The position numbers and the translations under genes are program-made. A DNA stretch of 64,000 bases from an uncultured Clostridia bacterium. GTDB taxonomy: Bacteria > Bacillota > Clostridia > Christensenellales > UBA1242. Numbering within the stretch: the stretch's first letter is position 1; every line of letters begins with the position of its first letter. The stretch is taken from NCBI GenBank assembly GCA_934754335.1, contig CAKVHY010000001.1:62001-126000 (forward strand). Reading direction: 5' to 3'. Under the pieces are notes generated by a model. It saw only the letters and a program-made list of their open reading frames with translations, did not search any database and was not told the DNA's origin. Of this stretch, positions 26,526-36,114 are shown piece by piece.

Positions 26526-26558
26526 ATTATATCATACCCCCCCCCCCCCCCCTGTCAA
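26526..26558 (-). promoter_or_regulatory. Poly-G (phase-variable type) promoter of the LRR surface protein
   Basis: Read on the minus strand: TTGACA (26553-26558), then sixteen G (26537-26552), then TATGATATAAT (26526-26536). This holds two overlapping -10 elements: TATGAT at spacing 16 and TGATATAAT at spacing 21. Slippage in the G run would alter the -35/-10 spacing. The remaining parts of this 341-bp intergenic region hold the leader and the terminator of the next gene. Confidence 0.8.
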
Positions 26559-26674
26559 CAGATTTTTCGCCATTTTTGAAACTTTTTTAAAAATCTTACA
26601 ATTTATTTTATAAATTACTAAAAATCATCTAAATTTGCATTTCATCTTATCCACAATTAATAAACACTGGCAAG

Positions 26675-26710
26675 CAAAAAAGAAAGGCTTAGAAAAAACC
26701 TTTCTTTTTC
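26675..26710 (-). terminator. Terminator of the giant lipoprotein gene
   Basis: On the minus strand AAAAAGAAAGG pairs with CCTTTCTTTTT around an 11-base loop, with T following. It lies directly after the stop at 26713. Confidence 0.75.
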
Positions 26711-26712
26711 TC

Positions 26713-29700
26713 TTAACTTTCGTAAACGAGTTTTAATCCGCTATCGTATTTAAAGATATTGGAATCTAATCCGTTATTAAGACCACTAACTGCACCTTGC
26801 GGATTTGTTACGCTAGTTTCCTTGGTTGGAGCATTTACACTATAACCACCTGCAACATTGGTTACTGCGGTGGAGTTATAATAAACGATGCTCACTTCTG
26901 CATTAGTATAATAACCATAAACACGTCCAGCAGTTATTGTTCCATTCATGTTCTCGCCTTCAGTTAGAGTATTTAATTCCACATAAGTTCTCTCAATCTT
27001 AGAAGATGTGCAGTCACCAATCAATCCTCCAAGATAAACTTTTGAACTTGATGCTAGATTTTGAACAGTTACTTTAACTTCAACCAAGCAACCATAAATT
27101 TCAGATTTTGCAAACGAACTTGCTTCGCCTGAAGATGCCACGCCTACAAGTCCGCCCACTTTATATGTTTGACCTGTAAATGAGCCTCCGTCCACCACGA
27201 TATTTGCTCTAACAACGCATTCGCTAATCCTACCATAATTCTGATAAGTTACACCGCCAACATTCATTGCCTGCAATTTACTAGTGCCTTCTGCCGAAAC
27301 TTTCATTTTACTGATTGTTCCATAGTTTAAATAAGCCACTCCGCCAAGATATGACGAATTTGATGTTACGATTATAGAAACATTCAAGTTACTTCCGTTC
27401 TCCCCACCAATAATTTCGCCATAGTTTTGATTTACAAGGCCAGCCACGTATGATATTTGACTATCAGCATTAACCTTTAGGTTTCCGCTTACAGAAACAT
27501 TTGTTATGCTTCCATAAGATTTTCCTGCCACAAGCACTCCCACATAAGATGGTTTATTTCGAACACTTAATGTTTGATTATCTCTCAAACTAATATTTAG
27601 ATTACTAATGCTTGCGCTATTTGCTAAGCCATAGAACATGCCTGCGTAATACAATTGAGAATCGCTACCTGTTTCACCAACCAAACTCAAATTTGAAAGA
27701 GTTTTATTTGTACCTTCAATAGAACCAGTGAACACATATGCTTTTCCGCCATAGAACGTACCAACCGTTTCAGTTGCTGAACCTATTGGATAGATTGCAC
27801 TATTACTAAATGCGATATTTGATGTGACTTTGAAATTACTATCTAGATAATGTGAAATGTTTTTAAATTGCTCTGCATTAACGATTACAAACGGATCTAA
27901 TTCGCTACCATCACCGGCATTAAACAACATAAACTTATTAGTTCCGTTATTGCCAGTGGACAATTCTTTATCTGCCACTAATGAAGATTCTTCACTAATG
28001 AAGTTGCCGGCAACCACTCTAATCTTAATATATTTAATATTTTCAGTTAAATATTTTAATTGATATGCTCCTGCTTTGTCTTTCTCCACTCCATTTATCT
28101 TAATCAAGTCCACAACCGTTATTGTTCCAAAACCAGTTGTGCTAACTCTTGTGACTTCAGAATAATTACTTGGATAAGTTGCATTGTATGCTGACAACTT
28201 AATATATTGTATTTCAATCTCAATATCGCCAGCACTTAAGTTATTCCATGTGATTAAGCCTTTTCCGTTATATCTAAAATCTGCTGGAGTTTTTGGATAT
28301 TCTATTTCAATTTTATTTGAATATAGAGAAGAGATAAATCCGCCTTCTGCATTTCCGCTAGAACCTATAGACATAACTTCTATATAAATTGTTTTATCTT
28401 CAAATTCTTCTTGATTGAACATTTTGATAATTTCATCAATTGCGAAATAGATAACATTTCCAGATGTTTCAAACAATCCCGAATTTTCAACAGAATTATA
28501 TATTGTTAATTCTGTAACTTTATTATTACCTTCATTTCTAGAAACTTTAACGTTATAACCTTCAGCACCTGTAACTTTATTAAACTTAATATAGTTATTA
28601 TAAGCGAAACCTTTATTTTGAATTTCAGTTCTTGGGGCTTGAGCCAAACCACTTGGTGCTGTTAAAACATTAACATTAACTTTGCTTGATTCTTTACAAC
28701 TAGCCAAGTATGAGCCATCTTTTTCCAAAGTTCCTTCATAGCCTTCATAACGAACGCTAATTTCATATTGCTCACCGCCAACAAGCGTAATTGTATCTAG
28801 TTTTTCAACGTAATTACATAAGTCGATATAATAATATTCGTTATTTGCTTCCTGAACAAGAGTTACATAATATGCTTTATTTGCAAATAATGGATCAATG
28901 CTTGAGCATCTAACTCTTAATTCTGAAACACTAACATCATTTCCATTCACCTTGAACGCACCCTTGATTGTTAAGTATGAATTTGTGATTTCATTTTGCA
29001 ACACGCCAAACGAACTTGTTTGCCAATTAATTTCACCATTCATTAAACTTACAGCCAATGGTTTTAATGTATTTACTGTGAACTTAATACTTCTAGCACT
29101 TCTCAAATATGTGTTATCGCTAGTTTGGTCGGTTTCAGGATTTGAATGCAAACTTTGAAGTGAGATTAAATATCCGCCAAATGCATTCTTGCTTGTTGCA
29201 TAAGCATTGATATCAAATACTGTTTGATTGGTGAATTTATTTCCATCGAACTCCACTCTCACTTCACCACCCGTGGATTTAACATAAACAATATATGTAT
29301 CTTCAATTTCATTCCAAGTAATGTTTCCATTTTTAAGCAACTCAAAATTGGTTGGGGCTTTACTTCTCTTATAATATATACTTTCAAAAGTATCACCATT
29401 TAAGCATTGGTTATTATTGCCAAGTGCTCTAACTTCCAATTTATAATCACTCATTTCTTTTACATAAGTATCAGGCAATTCATAATAATATCTTGAACCA
29501 GACTTTTTCAAATTAGAACTACTAATCCAATCATGTTCTTCATTGCCTTCTCCACTATTTCTTTCAACAACACGAATTAAATAATTTGAAACAACCATAT
29601 TTGATGCACTAACGTTTCCGCTTGAATCAATCACCATATATTTAATTTCATCGAAAGCAAATAATCCATCTTCGATCACCACTTCCACTTCGCCTGCTTT

Positions 29701-32700
29701 ATAGAAATAAGCATATTTAATTTTAGAATCTATTTTATAGTTTCCATCACCTTTAACCTTAATGCCAACCTTATATCTGCCTGCTCCAAATCCTTCCAAA
29801 TCTAGAACGCTGAATGTAACCTGTCCGGCTTCCAAAACAAAAGGTTCTTCATTAATTACCAAATCATAATCGTTTGAATCTTCATTAAATTTTAGGAATG
29901 TTAATTCATAATTCAATGCGCCATTCACTGCCGACCAATAAACGTCACCATCTTTTGCTCTAAACACTTCAGGAGTACTTAACGACATAAACGTTTTATC
30001 TAATTCGTTCTTAACGCCTGTTAAATATTTAACTCCCACAAAACCTGCAACGCTTGAATCTTTTGTGCCTGATGTGTAAAGCGTGATTGAATATTCTTCG
30101 CTTTCAGCAAGTCCGCCTGCTTCCACGATTTTATTTAAATCCAATAAGATTTTAACATCTTGGATTTTAGCACACCAAACATTTTCGCTATCTTCCAAAC
30201 TTGTTTCAATTTCTTTAACGATTTTGGATTTATTTGATCTTAGTTCCAAAACGTAAGTTCCGTTATAACCAGCAGGGGCAGACCATGTTAAAATTCCTTT
30301 AATTATAGATAAATCACTTATTATTGGACAATTTGGTTTATCAGGCTTAACTGCATCAATATAATCGGTGTAGTTGCCATTTAGATATGCAATTATATTC
30401 TTTGCTTCACCCTTATTTCCTAGGCTTAAGAATCTAACTGAATATTCATCTGCACCATAAGTTATTTCATAATATAAAGTTAAATAATTGTCTTCTAAAT
30501 TCCAAGAAGATGGAATTGCGTTATCAATCACCTTACCATTAATTTCCACTTTGAAATTAATCAAAGGATAAATCAATGTTTTTAAAGGCATCAACGCTTC
30601 ATCTTTTCCTAAAATCTTTGAAATATTTTCCAAAGTTAATTGATCATATGTTTCTGCATTATCAGGATCAATTGTTTTCAATTTACTAACAAGTGCATTT
30701 AGATAATCCAACTTAATATCAAATGCGAAATTTCCGTTTTCAACTCTTAATGCTGAATACATTGTTTTTTCAGCGATTTTATCCACTTTCAAAACTTTAA
30801 TATATTCTAATTCCACTTCTTCATTTGTGGAAACAATAATTGGACTTAATTTATCTACGCTAGCAATTTCAACCACCACTGCATAATCGCCATTATCTAA
30901 TTTAAATGAATTTAAATCATAAGAAGTGTTATTTGTGTAAACATAAGAATTTGAATTTACTAAATCTTTAACGGCTGGGAAATCCGCCAACTTATAAACT
31001 GAAACCTTATAAGTTAACACACCTTCAATTTCGCTCCATGTAATTACGACTTTATCTATGCTTAAAACCAAATATGGAGATAAATAATTAATTGATACAG
31101 CGTTTGAACGGTTGCTCGTTAGATAACCCAACTTTTCGGTAGTTAGCCTTGTATCCATGCTTCCCACAGCCAAATATGTATAACTATGAGAACCTATCTT
31201 TTTATTTGAATCAAATCTATAAGTGTTTTTGCTAAGTTCAACGTCTGTTAAATATTCATCATCAATATAAATACTTTGCCTGCTTGTTCCTTCCAAAACG
31301 CTATTCCAAGATAACACTTTAGTTCCGTTATTATCGTCTAAATTCAATTCCATTGTGTTTAATTTAATCAACACAAATTCTTCGCTTAAGTTAGATAACA
31401 AGCAACCTTCTTTTTGAACCTGAATTTTAACAACTCTTCTGCCGGCTTCAAAACTGCTTGTGTCATAAGAAACCACGCCTTCATTAATGCTAACCTTTTC
31501 ATCGGTTGGAGAAACTGTTATTTCTTCATCTTCAAAATATAGAATATAACTTGCGCCAGCAATTTCATTCCAACTTAAAACACCATCTAAAACAAACATA
31601 TTTGTTGTTTGAACTTTATTTGCTGTTTTTTCGTTATTAACTAAAATTTCATCTGAACTAACTAGCAAGTTTTCGTCACCAACGAATTGCATATAAATCT
31701 TATATTGTCCAGCACCTAAGAAATTTTCTTCCAAATTTAGTTCGCATTTTTTATTTACAAATTCTAAGGTTGAATATCTAAGAACAATTGGATTGCCATA
31801 GATTTCAAAATCTGAACTTTCTTCATTAAAATATTTGAATATAATTTTTACAAATATTGGCTTATCTAGTTCGCTAACCGATGCTTTTTCATATTCATAA
31901 ATATAAACTCCACCATCTTCAATAATTGCTTGCGAAATGCTAGGATTATTTAGCACCACCACATTTAAGTTATGCCCAACTGTATCACCCAAATATGCCG
32001 TGATAACGCCATCATTTTCATATTCTTTTCCGCTAACAGTTATCTTAAATATATATTCTCCAGCGCCCCTAGTTAGGCAATCCACTGCCACCCTATATTC
32101 GCCATTACTGAAATACAATTCATCATTTGCAAGGATTTCTTTCCTATAACTATATCCGCTATCTTTTTTGCCATTAACATAATGCAAGCCTTCAATTATA
32201 TATTTCTCCGCCACGTCGTTTCCGCCAACTAAGATTGTTGGTTTGAAAACGAAATAATTATCAACTTTATCAAAACTTGTAACATTAATATTTGTGGCTT
32301 TTAATCCAAGCGACATATTGCTATCAATAAAATGCTTATCGCTTCCAGATAGTTCTTTTGGCCTAGAAACGATTATAGAATAAGAAGTTTCATTGCCAAT
32401 CATATTTGAGATAGTGATAATAATTTTTCTATTTGCCTTATCTTCTTCGATTGTATAGCCATCTTCCATTAATTTTCCATTTGCATACAATCTATAGTTA
32501 TCGCATTGCTCACTAGAACCGCTAACAACTCCTTCCACCGTTCTATCAAATACCAACTTTCCTTCTTGAATTTTGATGCTAACTGTGTTTAATTTTGTAA
32601 GTTCATAAGTACTTTCTTCACCATCAAGAACATAAACATTATTATTTGCCAAACTTAACAATGCATTTAATCTAACTGAAACAACATATGTATCGGCATC

Positions 32701-35700
32701 AAGTTTGCTAAAATTATAGCCATTTTCGTTATAAAGCCTTGTTTCGTCTTTAACAATGCTTGCGCCTTCATCGTTTGAAATATTTAGAATTGCATTTTGA
32801 ACTCTATTTCCAAATGCTTCATATAATGCCCAATTTTCTAAATTCCAAGAGATTCCTTGAGAACTTGCCACAAACTGAACTTTTGGCAACTTAACCACAT
32901 TCAATGTTTTTGTTTCACTCTTCACATATGCAGGAGCAATACTGGACATATTGTTTGTAATGAAGTTTGTTTCATTTATTGCTGAAATTGAGATTGTGTA
33001 CTTTTGGCTATCATCTAAGTTTTTCAACTGATATCTATATTGACCTGTTTCAGCGATAAAGTTTTCATTTTCAGAAATGCTAATTTCATCGCCTAGTCCT
33101 TCAATTATATATTTCTTTGCGCCATCAACTTTATTCCATTGCAAGAAGAAACTTACTCCATTTTTTACAACTTCAAAAGAGCCAAGTGACATTCTTTGGA
33201 AGTAATAATAATTTGATTGCTTGCTCTTGATTGTGTCTTCCGCATAGCAAATCACGTTTACTGCCATGGTTGCAAAATTATCTATATTAGATAGGTCATA
33301 TGAGTTTTCTTTAATTCCTATCACTCTAAATAATTCTTCATTTCTTTGTGCGTCTTTATCGAACTTATAGAAAATTAAATCATAAGTGTTGCCTTCTGCA
33401 TTATTCTCATTCCAATATAAGATATTATTCTCAACTCTTGTAATCTCAGGTTGAACCGAACGATTAATTGTGATACTTGCTTCAATTGCATTTAAGTTGC
33501 CTTCACCTTCAGCACCAATTCCTATAATTGAGAAGGTGTTTGAGCCATCAACAATTTGAGAATATAGGTTATAAATATCATAAAGAGTGATTTCAGTTAC
33601 GTCTTTATTTAAATCCACAGTTTTGCCATTATTTAAATGTACTTGATATTTCAAAACACCATCTAGAGCGTCCCAACTAATCTTTCCATTTGCATACTTT
33701 ATATTTTGAACTTGATTTAGTTTTCTAAAAATAACTGCATCGCTTGGTGCATCCACCACGCCCAATTCTCCAGAAACGCTAACCACTCTTACCTCATAAT
33801 CCACGCCAGCAGTTAGTTCTTCATAAGTTAATCCGCCAGAACTTAGAAGCGTAAACAAATTGCATGAATAAATATCGCCTTCTTTTCCGCTTTCGCCATT
33901 TGGAACGATAACGCTAAGAGTTGTGTCATTCAATTTAAGTTCAACCCTATATTCCTTAACATCTTGAACGTATTGCCATTGAATTTCACCTGTGTTTGTT
34001 ATTTTCAAACCCTTTGGAGCAGAGATTGTTTTAACCACTTCTTCTTCACCAGAAGCGTTTACAAATCTTAAACCTAATATATTTAAAGCACCAAGGTCGT
34101 AGCCCGAACTTAAACCAATGCAGTTTACAAAAATACTATAATTGCCTTGAGTTCCGCTAAGTGCTGTTTTTATATCAACTTCGTTGCCTTCAGGCTCAAC
34201 AATTCTATAATCTTTGCTCTCTAGATTTATGAAAACGACCTGAACCTTCTCAAAATATTCCGTGCCATCAATCTTAGGCGATGTATATTTGAAAATGCCG
34301 GCTTCCAAATCCATTTGCATATCTAATGCAGATGCTTTTATATTACAATAATTAAATCTAAAATATGTACTAATTGAGCCTTCAGTTATAATCTTATCTG
34401 AATCTGAAGAATTAACTAAAACCGGCTTAATTTGAAGCATATATGTTGTTAATTTGTTATCATTTTCACCCAAAACCGAAATCATATCTGAAACAAAGTT
34501 TTCTGTGAAAACAAGTTCTTTAACGCCCGGATCTAGAACAATATCATAATTTTTAGTTGTGCCCTGAACGGATCTTGAGATTGTAACCTGATATTTAATC
34601 TTTCCAGCATAATCTATGCTCTCGCCATTCCAAACCAACTTAGAATTTAATAACGCACCGTCAATCGGAACACCATAAATATCTTTTATTCCTGTTGTCT
34701 TATTTTCCAACTTAACAACATCTGGTCTTATTGCTTTATGTATCGCAAACTCTTGCGTTTTATTCTTAGATATGAAATCCACGCCATTATCCACAAAGTG
34801 AATAAGTTCGCCTTTTTCTAGGCTTTGTTTTATAGTTGCAATTGCCTGCTCAGAATTAACATTTTTATCAATTCTTACTGGCTGAATTGAGATTAAGAAA
34901 TCTTGAACATCGTTAATCTTTGCTAAATTAAATTTCTTTTCATTAACGATTTCATAATCGCCTGCATCGGTGTAATTAACTATGTAATAATTAGGTTGTC
35001 TATTTTCATTAGAAATTCTATCTTGCCATTCAATCACGCCCCTATTTACTCTATATGTTGGCTCACTTAAGATATAGAATGAATATGTGGCGCTCGATTC
35101 ACTACTGCTATTTCTAATATCATCACCATATGCTTGAACTGTTACCGTATATCTTGTATCAGAAGCATAAGAGAAAGCAGTGGAAGCATAAAGCGCATTT
35201 GTGGACGTGGACAAACTCATCACTTCGCCTAAGTTATCTGTGGAAATAGAAACCATATATCCTTCATCACACTTCCTTGCCGACCCATTTACGTCTTTAT
35301 CCACCTTATCCCAAACAAGTTTTGTTCCGTCAAACTTAACATTTTTAGGAGTATCCAATTTTTTTGGCTCGTAAACATTAACCTTACAAGTTTTCTGCAA
35401 TCCACCATCTTTACTAACAAACGTTACAGTGGCGCTTCCTTCTCTATATGCAAGGAAACTAACTGTGGATTTAGCAAGATCCAAATTTCTATCGGATTCA
35501 TAAACTGAAACCACATTTGAATTATCACTTGAGATATAAACTCCCATTGTGGTGGCATTGGTTGGAGTTAAGGTGTAAGAAATCGTAAATTTCTGACCCT
35601 TTTTAACGTTTAACTCGCTCAAACTATCCGTGGAAAGAACAAGGCTTTTCACCGCCACGTCACCTTCTGAATTTTCGCTACACGAACAAGAACATGAGCA

Positions 35701-35766
35701 GAAAATAACCACTGCAAAAAAAGTTAAAAATAATAGGCTTAATTTTTTCCATTTTCCATTTTTCAT
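26713..35766 (-). CDS. Giant FN3-rich lipoprotein with a GLUG-like beta-helix end
   Basis: 3017 residues from the ATG at 35766 (GAGGG upstream; the promoter at 35795 rules out a longer start). The signal sequence LSLLFLTFFAVVIFCSC runs into alternating Cys-Ser, probably a lipidation site. A BIG2-like Ig domain follows (about 35-125). A long array of fibronectin-III-like modules comes next, each about 85-110 residues with the recurring pattern of a short hydrophobic strand, W..V.G...Y.V and a later strand (about 130-2640). The C-terminal part (about 2660-2990) has repeated G(G/V)L or GG(L/V) units such as YLGGVAYLNYGTIS, VGGVTYQNYGRIS and YKVGGLVGVASSG, as in GLUG/right-handed beta-helix proteins. 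Likely a very long surface adhesin or matrix protein; the ligand is unknown. Confidence 0.85.
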   Translation of the reverse strand: MKNGKWKKLSLLFLTFFAVVIFCSCSCSCSENSEGDVAVKSLVLSTDSLSELNVKKGQKFTISYTLTPTNATTMGVYISSDNSNVVSVYESDRNLDLAKSTVSFLAYREGSATVTFVSKDGGLQKTCKVNVYEPKKLDTPKNVKFDGTKLVWDKVDKDVNGSARKCDEGYMVSISTDNLGEVMSLSTSTNALYASTAFSYASDTRYTVTVQAYGDDIRNSSSESSATYSFYILSEPTYRVNRGVIEWQDRISNENRQPNYYIVNYTDAGDYEIVNEKKFNLAKINDVQDFLISIQPVRIDKNVNSEQAIATIKQSLEKGELIHFVDNGVDFISKNKTQEFAIHKAIRPDVVKLENKTTGIKDIYGVPIDGALLNSKLVWNGESIDYAGKIKYQVTISRSVQGTTKNYDIVLDPGVKELVFTENFVSDMISVLGENDNKLTTYMLQIKPVLVNSSDSDKIITEGSISTYFRFNYCNIKASALDMQMDLEAGIFKYTSPKIDGTEYFEKVQVVFINLESKDYRIVEPEGNEVDIKTALSGTQGNYSIFVNCIGLSSGYDLGALNILGLRFVNASGEEEVVKTISAPKGLKITNTGEIQWQYVQDVKEYRVELKLNDTTLSVIVPNGESGKEGDIYSCNLFTLLSSGGLTYEELTAGVDYEVRVVSVSGELGVVDAPSDAVIFRKLNQVQNIKYANGKISWDALDGVLKYQVHLNNGKTVDLNKDVTEITLYDIYNLYSQIVDGSNTFSIIGIGAEGEGNLNAIEASITINRSVQPEITRVENNILYWNENNAEGNTYDLIFYKFDKDAQRNEELFRVIGIKENSYDLSNIDNFATMAVNVICYAEDTIKSKQSNYYYFQRMSLGSFEVVKNGVSFFLQWNKVDGAKKYIIEGLGDEISISENENFIAETGQYRYQLKNLDDSQKYTISISAINETNFITNNMSSIAPAYVKSETKTLNVVKLPKVQFVASSQGISWNLENWALYEAFGNRVQNAILNISNDEGASIVKDETRLYNENGYNFSKLDADTYVVSVRLNALLSLANNNVYVLDGEESTYELTKLNTVSIKIQEGKLVFDRTVEGVVSGSSEQCDNYRLYANGKLMEDGYTIEEDKANRKIIITISNMIGNETSYSIIVSRPKELSGSDKHFIDSNMSLGLKATNINVTSFDKVDNYFVFKPTILVGGNDVAEKYIIEGLHYVNGKKDSGYSYRKEILANDELYFSNGEYRVAVDCLTRGAGEYIFKITVSGKEYENDGVITAYLGDTVGHNLNVVVLNNPSISQAIIEDGGVYIYEYEKASVSELDKPIFVKIIFKYFNEESSDFEIYGNPIVLRYSTLEFVNKKCELNLEENFLGAGQYKIYMQFVGDENLLVSSDEILVNNEKTANKVQTTNMFVLDGVLSWNEIAGASYILYFEDEEITVSPTDEKVSINEGVVSYDTSSFEAGRRVVKIQVQKEGCLLSNLSEEFVLIKLNTMELNLDDNNGTKVLSWNSVLEGTSRQSIYIDDEYLTDVELSKNTYRFDSNKKIGSHSYTYLAVGSMDTRLTTEKLGYLTSNRSNAVSINYLSPYLVLSIDKVVITWSEIEGVLTYKVSVYKLADFPAVKDLVNSNSYVYTNNTSYDLNSFKLDNGDYAVVVEIASVDKLSPIIVSTNEEVELEYIKVLKVDKIAEKTMYSALRVENGNFAFDIKLDYLNALVSKLKTIDPDNAETYDQLTLENISKILGKDEALMPLKTLIYPLINFKVEINGKVIDNAIPSSWNLEDNYLTLYYEITYGADEYSVRFLSLGNKGEAKNIIAYLNGNYTDYIDAVKPDKPNCPIISDLSIIKGILTWSAPAGYNGTYVLELRSNKSKIVKEIETSLEDSENVWCAKIQDVKILLDLNKIVEAGGLAESEEYSITLYTSGTKDSSVAGFVGVKYLTGVKNELDKTFMSLSTPEVFRAKDGDVYWSAVNGALNYELTFLKFNEDSNDYDLVINEEPFVLEAGQVTFSVLDLEGFGAGRYKVGIKVKGDGNYKIDSKIKYAYFYKAGEVEVVIEDGLFAFDEIKYMVIDSSGNVSASNMVVSNYLIRVVERNSGEGNEEHDWISSSNLKKSGSRYYYELPDTYVKEMSDYKLEVRALGNNNQCLNGDTFESIYYKRSKAPTNFELLKNGNITWNEIEDTYIVYVKSTGGEVRVEFDGNKFTNQTVFDINAYATSKNAFGGYLISLQSLHSNPETDQTSDNTYLRSARSIKFTVNTLKPLAVSLMNGEINWQTSSFGVLQNEITNSYLTIKGAFKVNGNDVSVSELRVRCSSIDPLFANKAYYVTLVQEANNEYYYIDLCNYVEKLDTITLVGGEQYEISVRYEGYEGTLEKDGSYLASCKESSKVNVNVLTAPSGLAQAPRTEIQNKGFAYNNYIKFNKVTGAEGYNVKVSRNEGNNKVTELTIYNSVENSGLFETSGNVIYFAIDEIIKMFNQEEFEDKTIYIEVMSIGSSGNAEGGFISSLYSNKIEIEYPKTPADFRYNGKGLITWNNLSAGDIEIEIQYIKLSAYNATYPSNYSEVTRVSTTGFGTITVVDLIKINGVEKDKAGAYQLKYLTENIKYIKIRVVAGNFISEESSLVADKELSTGNNGTNKFMLFNAGDGSELDPFVIVNAEQFKNISHYLDSNFKVTSNIAFSNSAIYPIGSATETVGTFYGGKAYVFTGSIEGTNKTLSNLSLVGETGSDSQLYYAGMFYGLANSASISNLNISLRDNQTLSVRNKPSYVGVLVAGKSYGSITNVSVSGNLKVNADSQISYVAGLVNQNYGEIIGGENGSNLNVSIIVTSNSSYLGGVAYLNYGTISKMKVSAEGTSKLQAMNVGGVTYQNYGRISECVVRANIVVDGGSFTGQTYKVGGLVGVASSGEASSFAKSEIYGCLVEVKVTVQNLASSSKVYLGGLIGDCTSSKIERTYVELNTLTEGENMNGTITAGRVYGYYTNAEVSIVYYNSTAVTNVAGGYSVNAPTKETSVTNPQGAVSGLNNGLDSNIFKYDSGLKLVYES

Positions 35767-35794
35767 TAGACTACCCTCATTTTTTATCTTTATA

Positions 35795-35822
35795 ATTTTA
35801 ACACATAACAAAGTCTATTCAA
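35795..35822 (-). promoter_or_regulatory. Promoter of the giant lipoprotein gene
   Basis: Minus strand TTGAAT (35817-35822), 16 bp, TAAAAT (35795-35800); transcription should begin about 22 nt before the start codon. Confidence 0.55.
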
Positions 35823-35880
35823 AATGTTTGCATATATTTTATTATATATATTTTTAGTAATATAATACAAATCATATGGT

Positions 35881-35907
35881 ATAAAAAAAGAAAAATACTC
35901 AGCCGAT
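35881..35907 (-). terminator. Terminator-like hairpin at the end of a gene remnant
   Basis: On the minus strand GCTCAG and CTGAG(T) form a stem around an 8-base loop, followed by ATTTTTCTTTTTTT. The stem contains the stop codon of the remnant described next. Confidence 0.65.
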
Positions 35908-36030
35908 TTCCTGAGCATTTGTAAGGTTATCTAATTTCATTTCCTTCATTTCATATAACAAACTATTTGCCAAAGAAAGATTTGCAGTTCTGCCCCTAGC
36001 CCTATAAATTTCAACTATTATAAAAAAATT
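35899..36030 (-). pseudogene. Possible 3' remnant of a lost gene
   Basis: An open stretch of 43 codons plus TGA, with no ATG/GTG/TTG at its beginning and a TAA directly upstream. The translation, with YRARGRTANLSLANSLLYEM and MKLDNLTNAQEIG, has ordinary coding composition, unlike the AT-rich spacer around it, and is followed by its own terminator. This is what a truncated gene end looks like. The parent family is not recognised; a small gene with an odd start is the alternative. The remaining part of this 349-bp gap holds the promoters of the two flanking genes. Confidence 0.35.
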
Positions 36031-36099
36031 TTATTTTTTAATTAAATATAAAATTTTATTAAAAACTTATTAATTTTATTTATTAAAATGAAAGGTATT

Positions 36100-36108
36100 T
36101 GGTAAAAT
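36100..36108 (+). promoter_or_regulatory. Extended -10 element directly before the esterase start
   Basis: TGGTAAAAT (TGn plus -10) ends 6 nt before ATG 36115. A -35 match at the expected place is weak (TTATTA). No ribosome binding site lies between it and the ATG. Confidence 0.45.
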
Positions 36109-36114
36109 AAAAGC

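Noticed and set aside
27857..35857. Several open frames on the plus strand within the giant lipoprotein gene
   Set aside because: They are mirror frames of a gene with strong coding signal, without ribosome binding sites or promoters.
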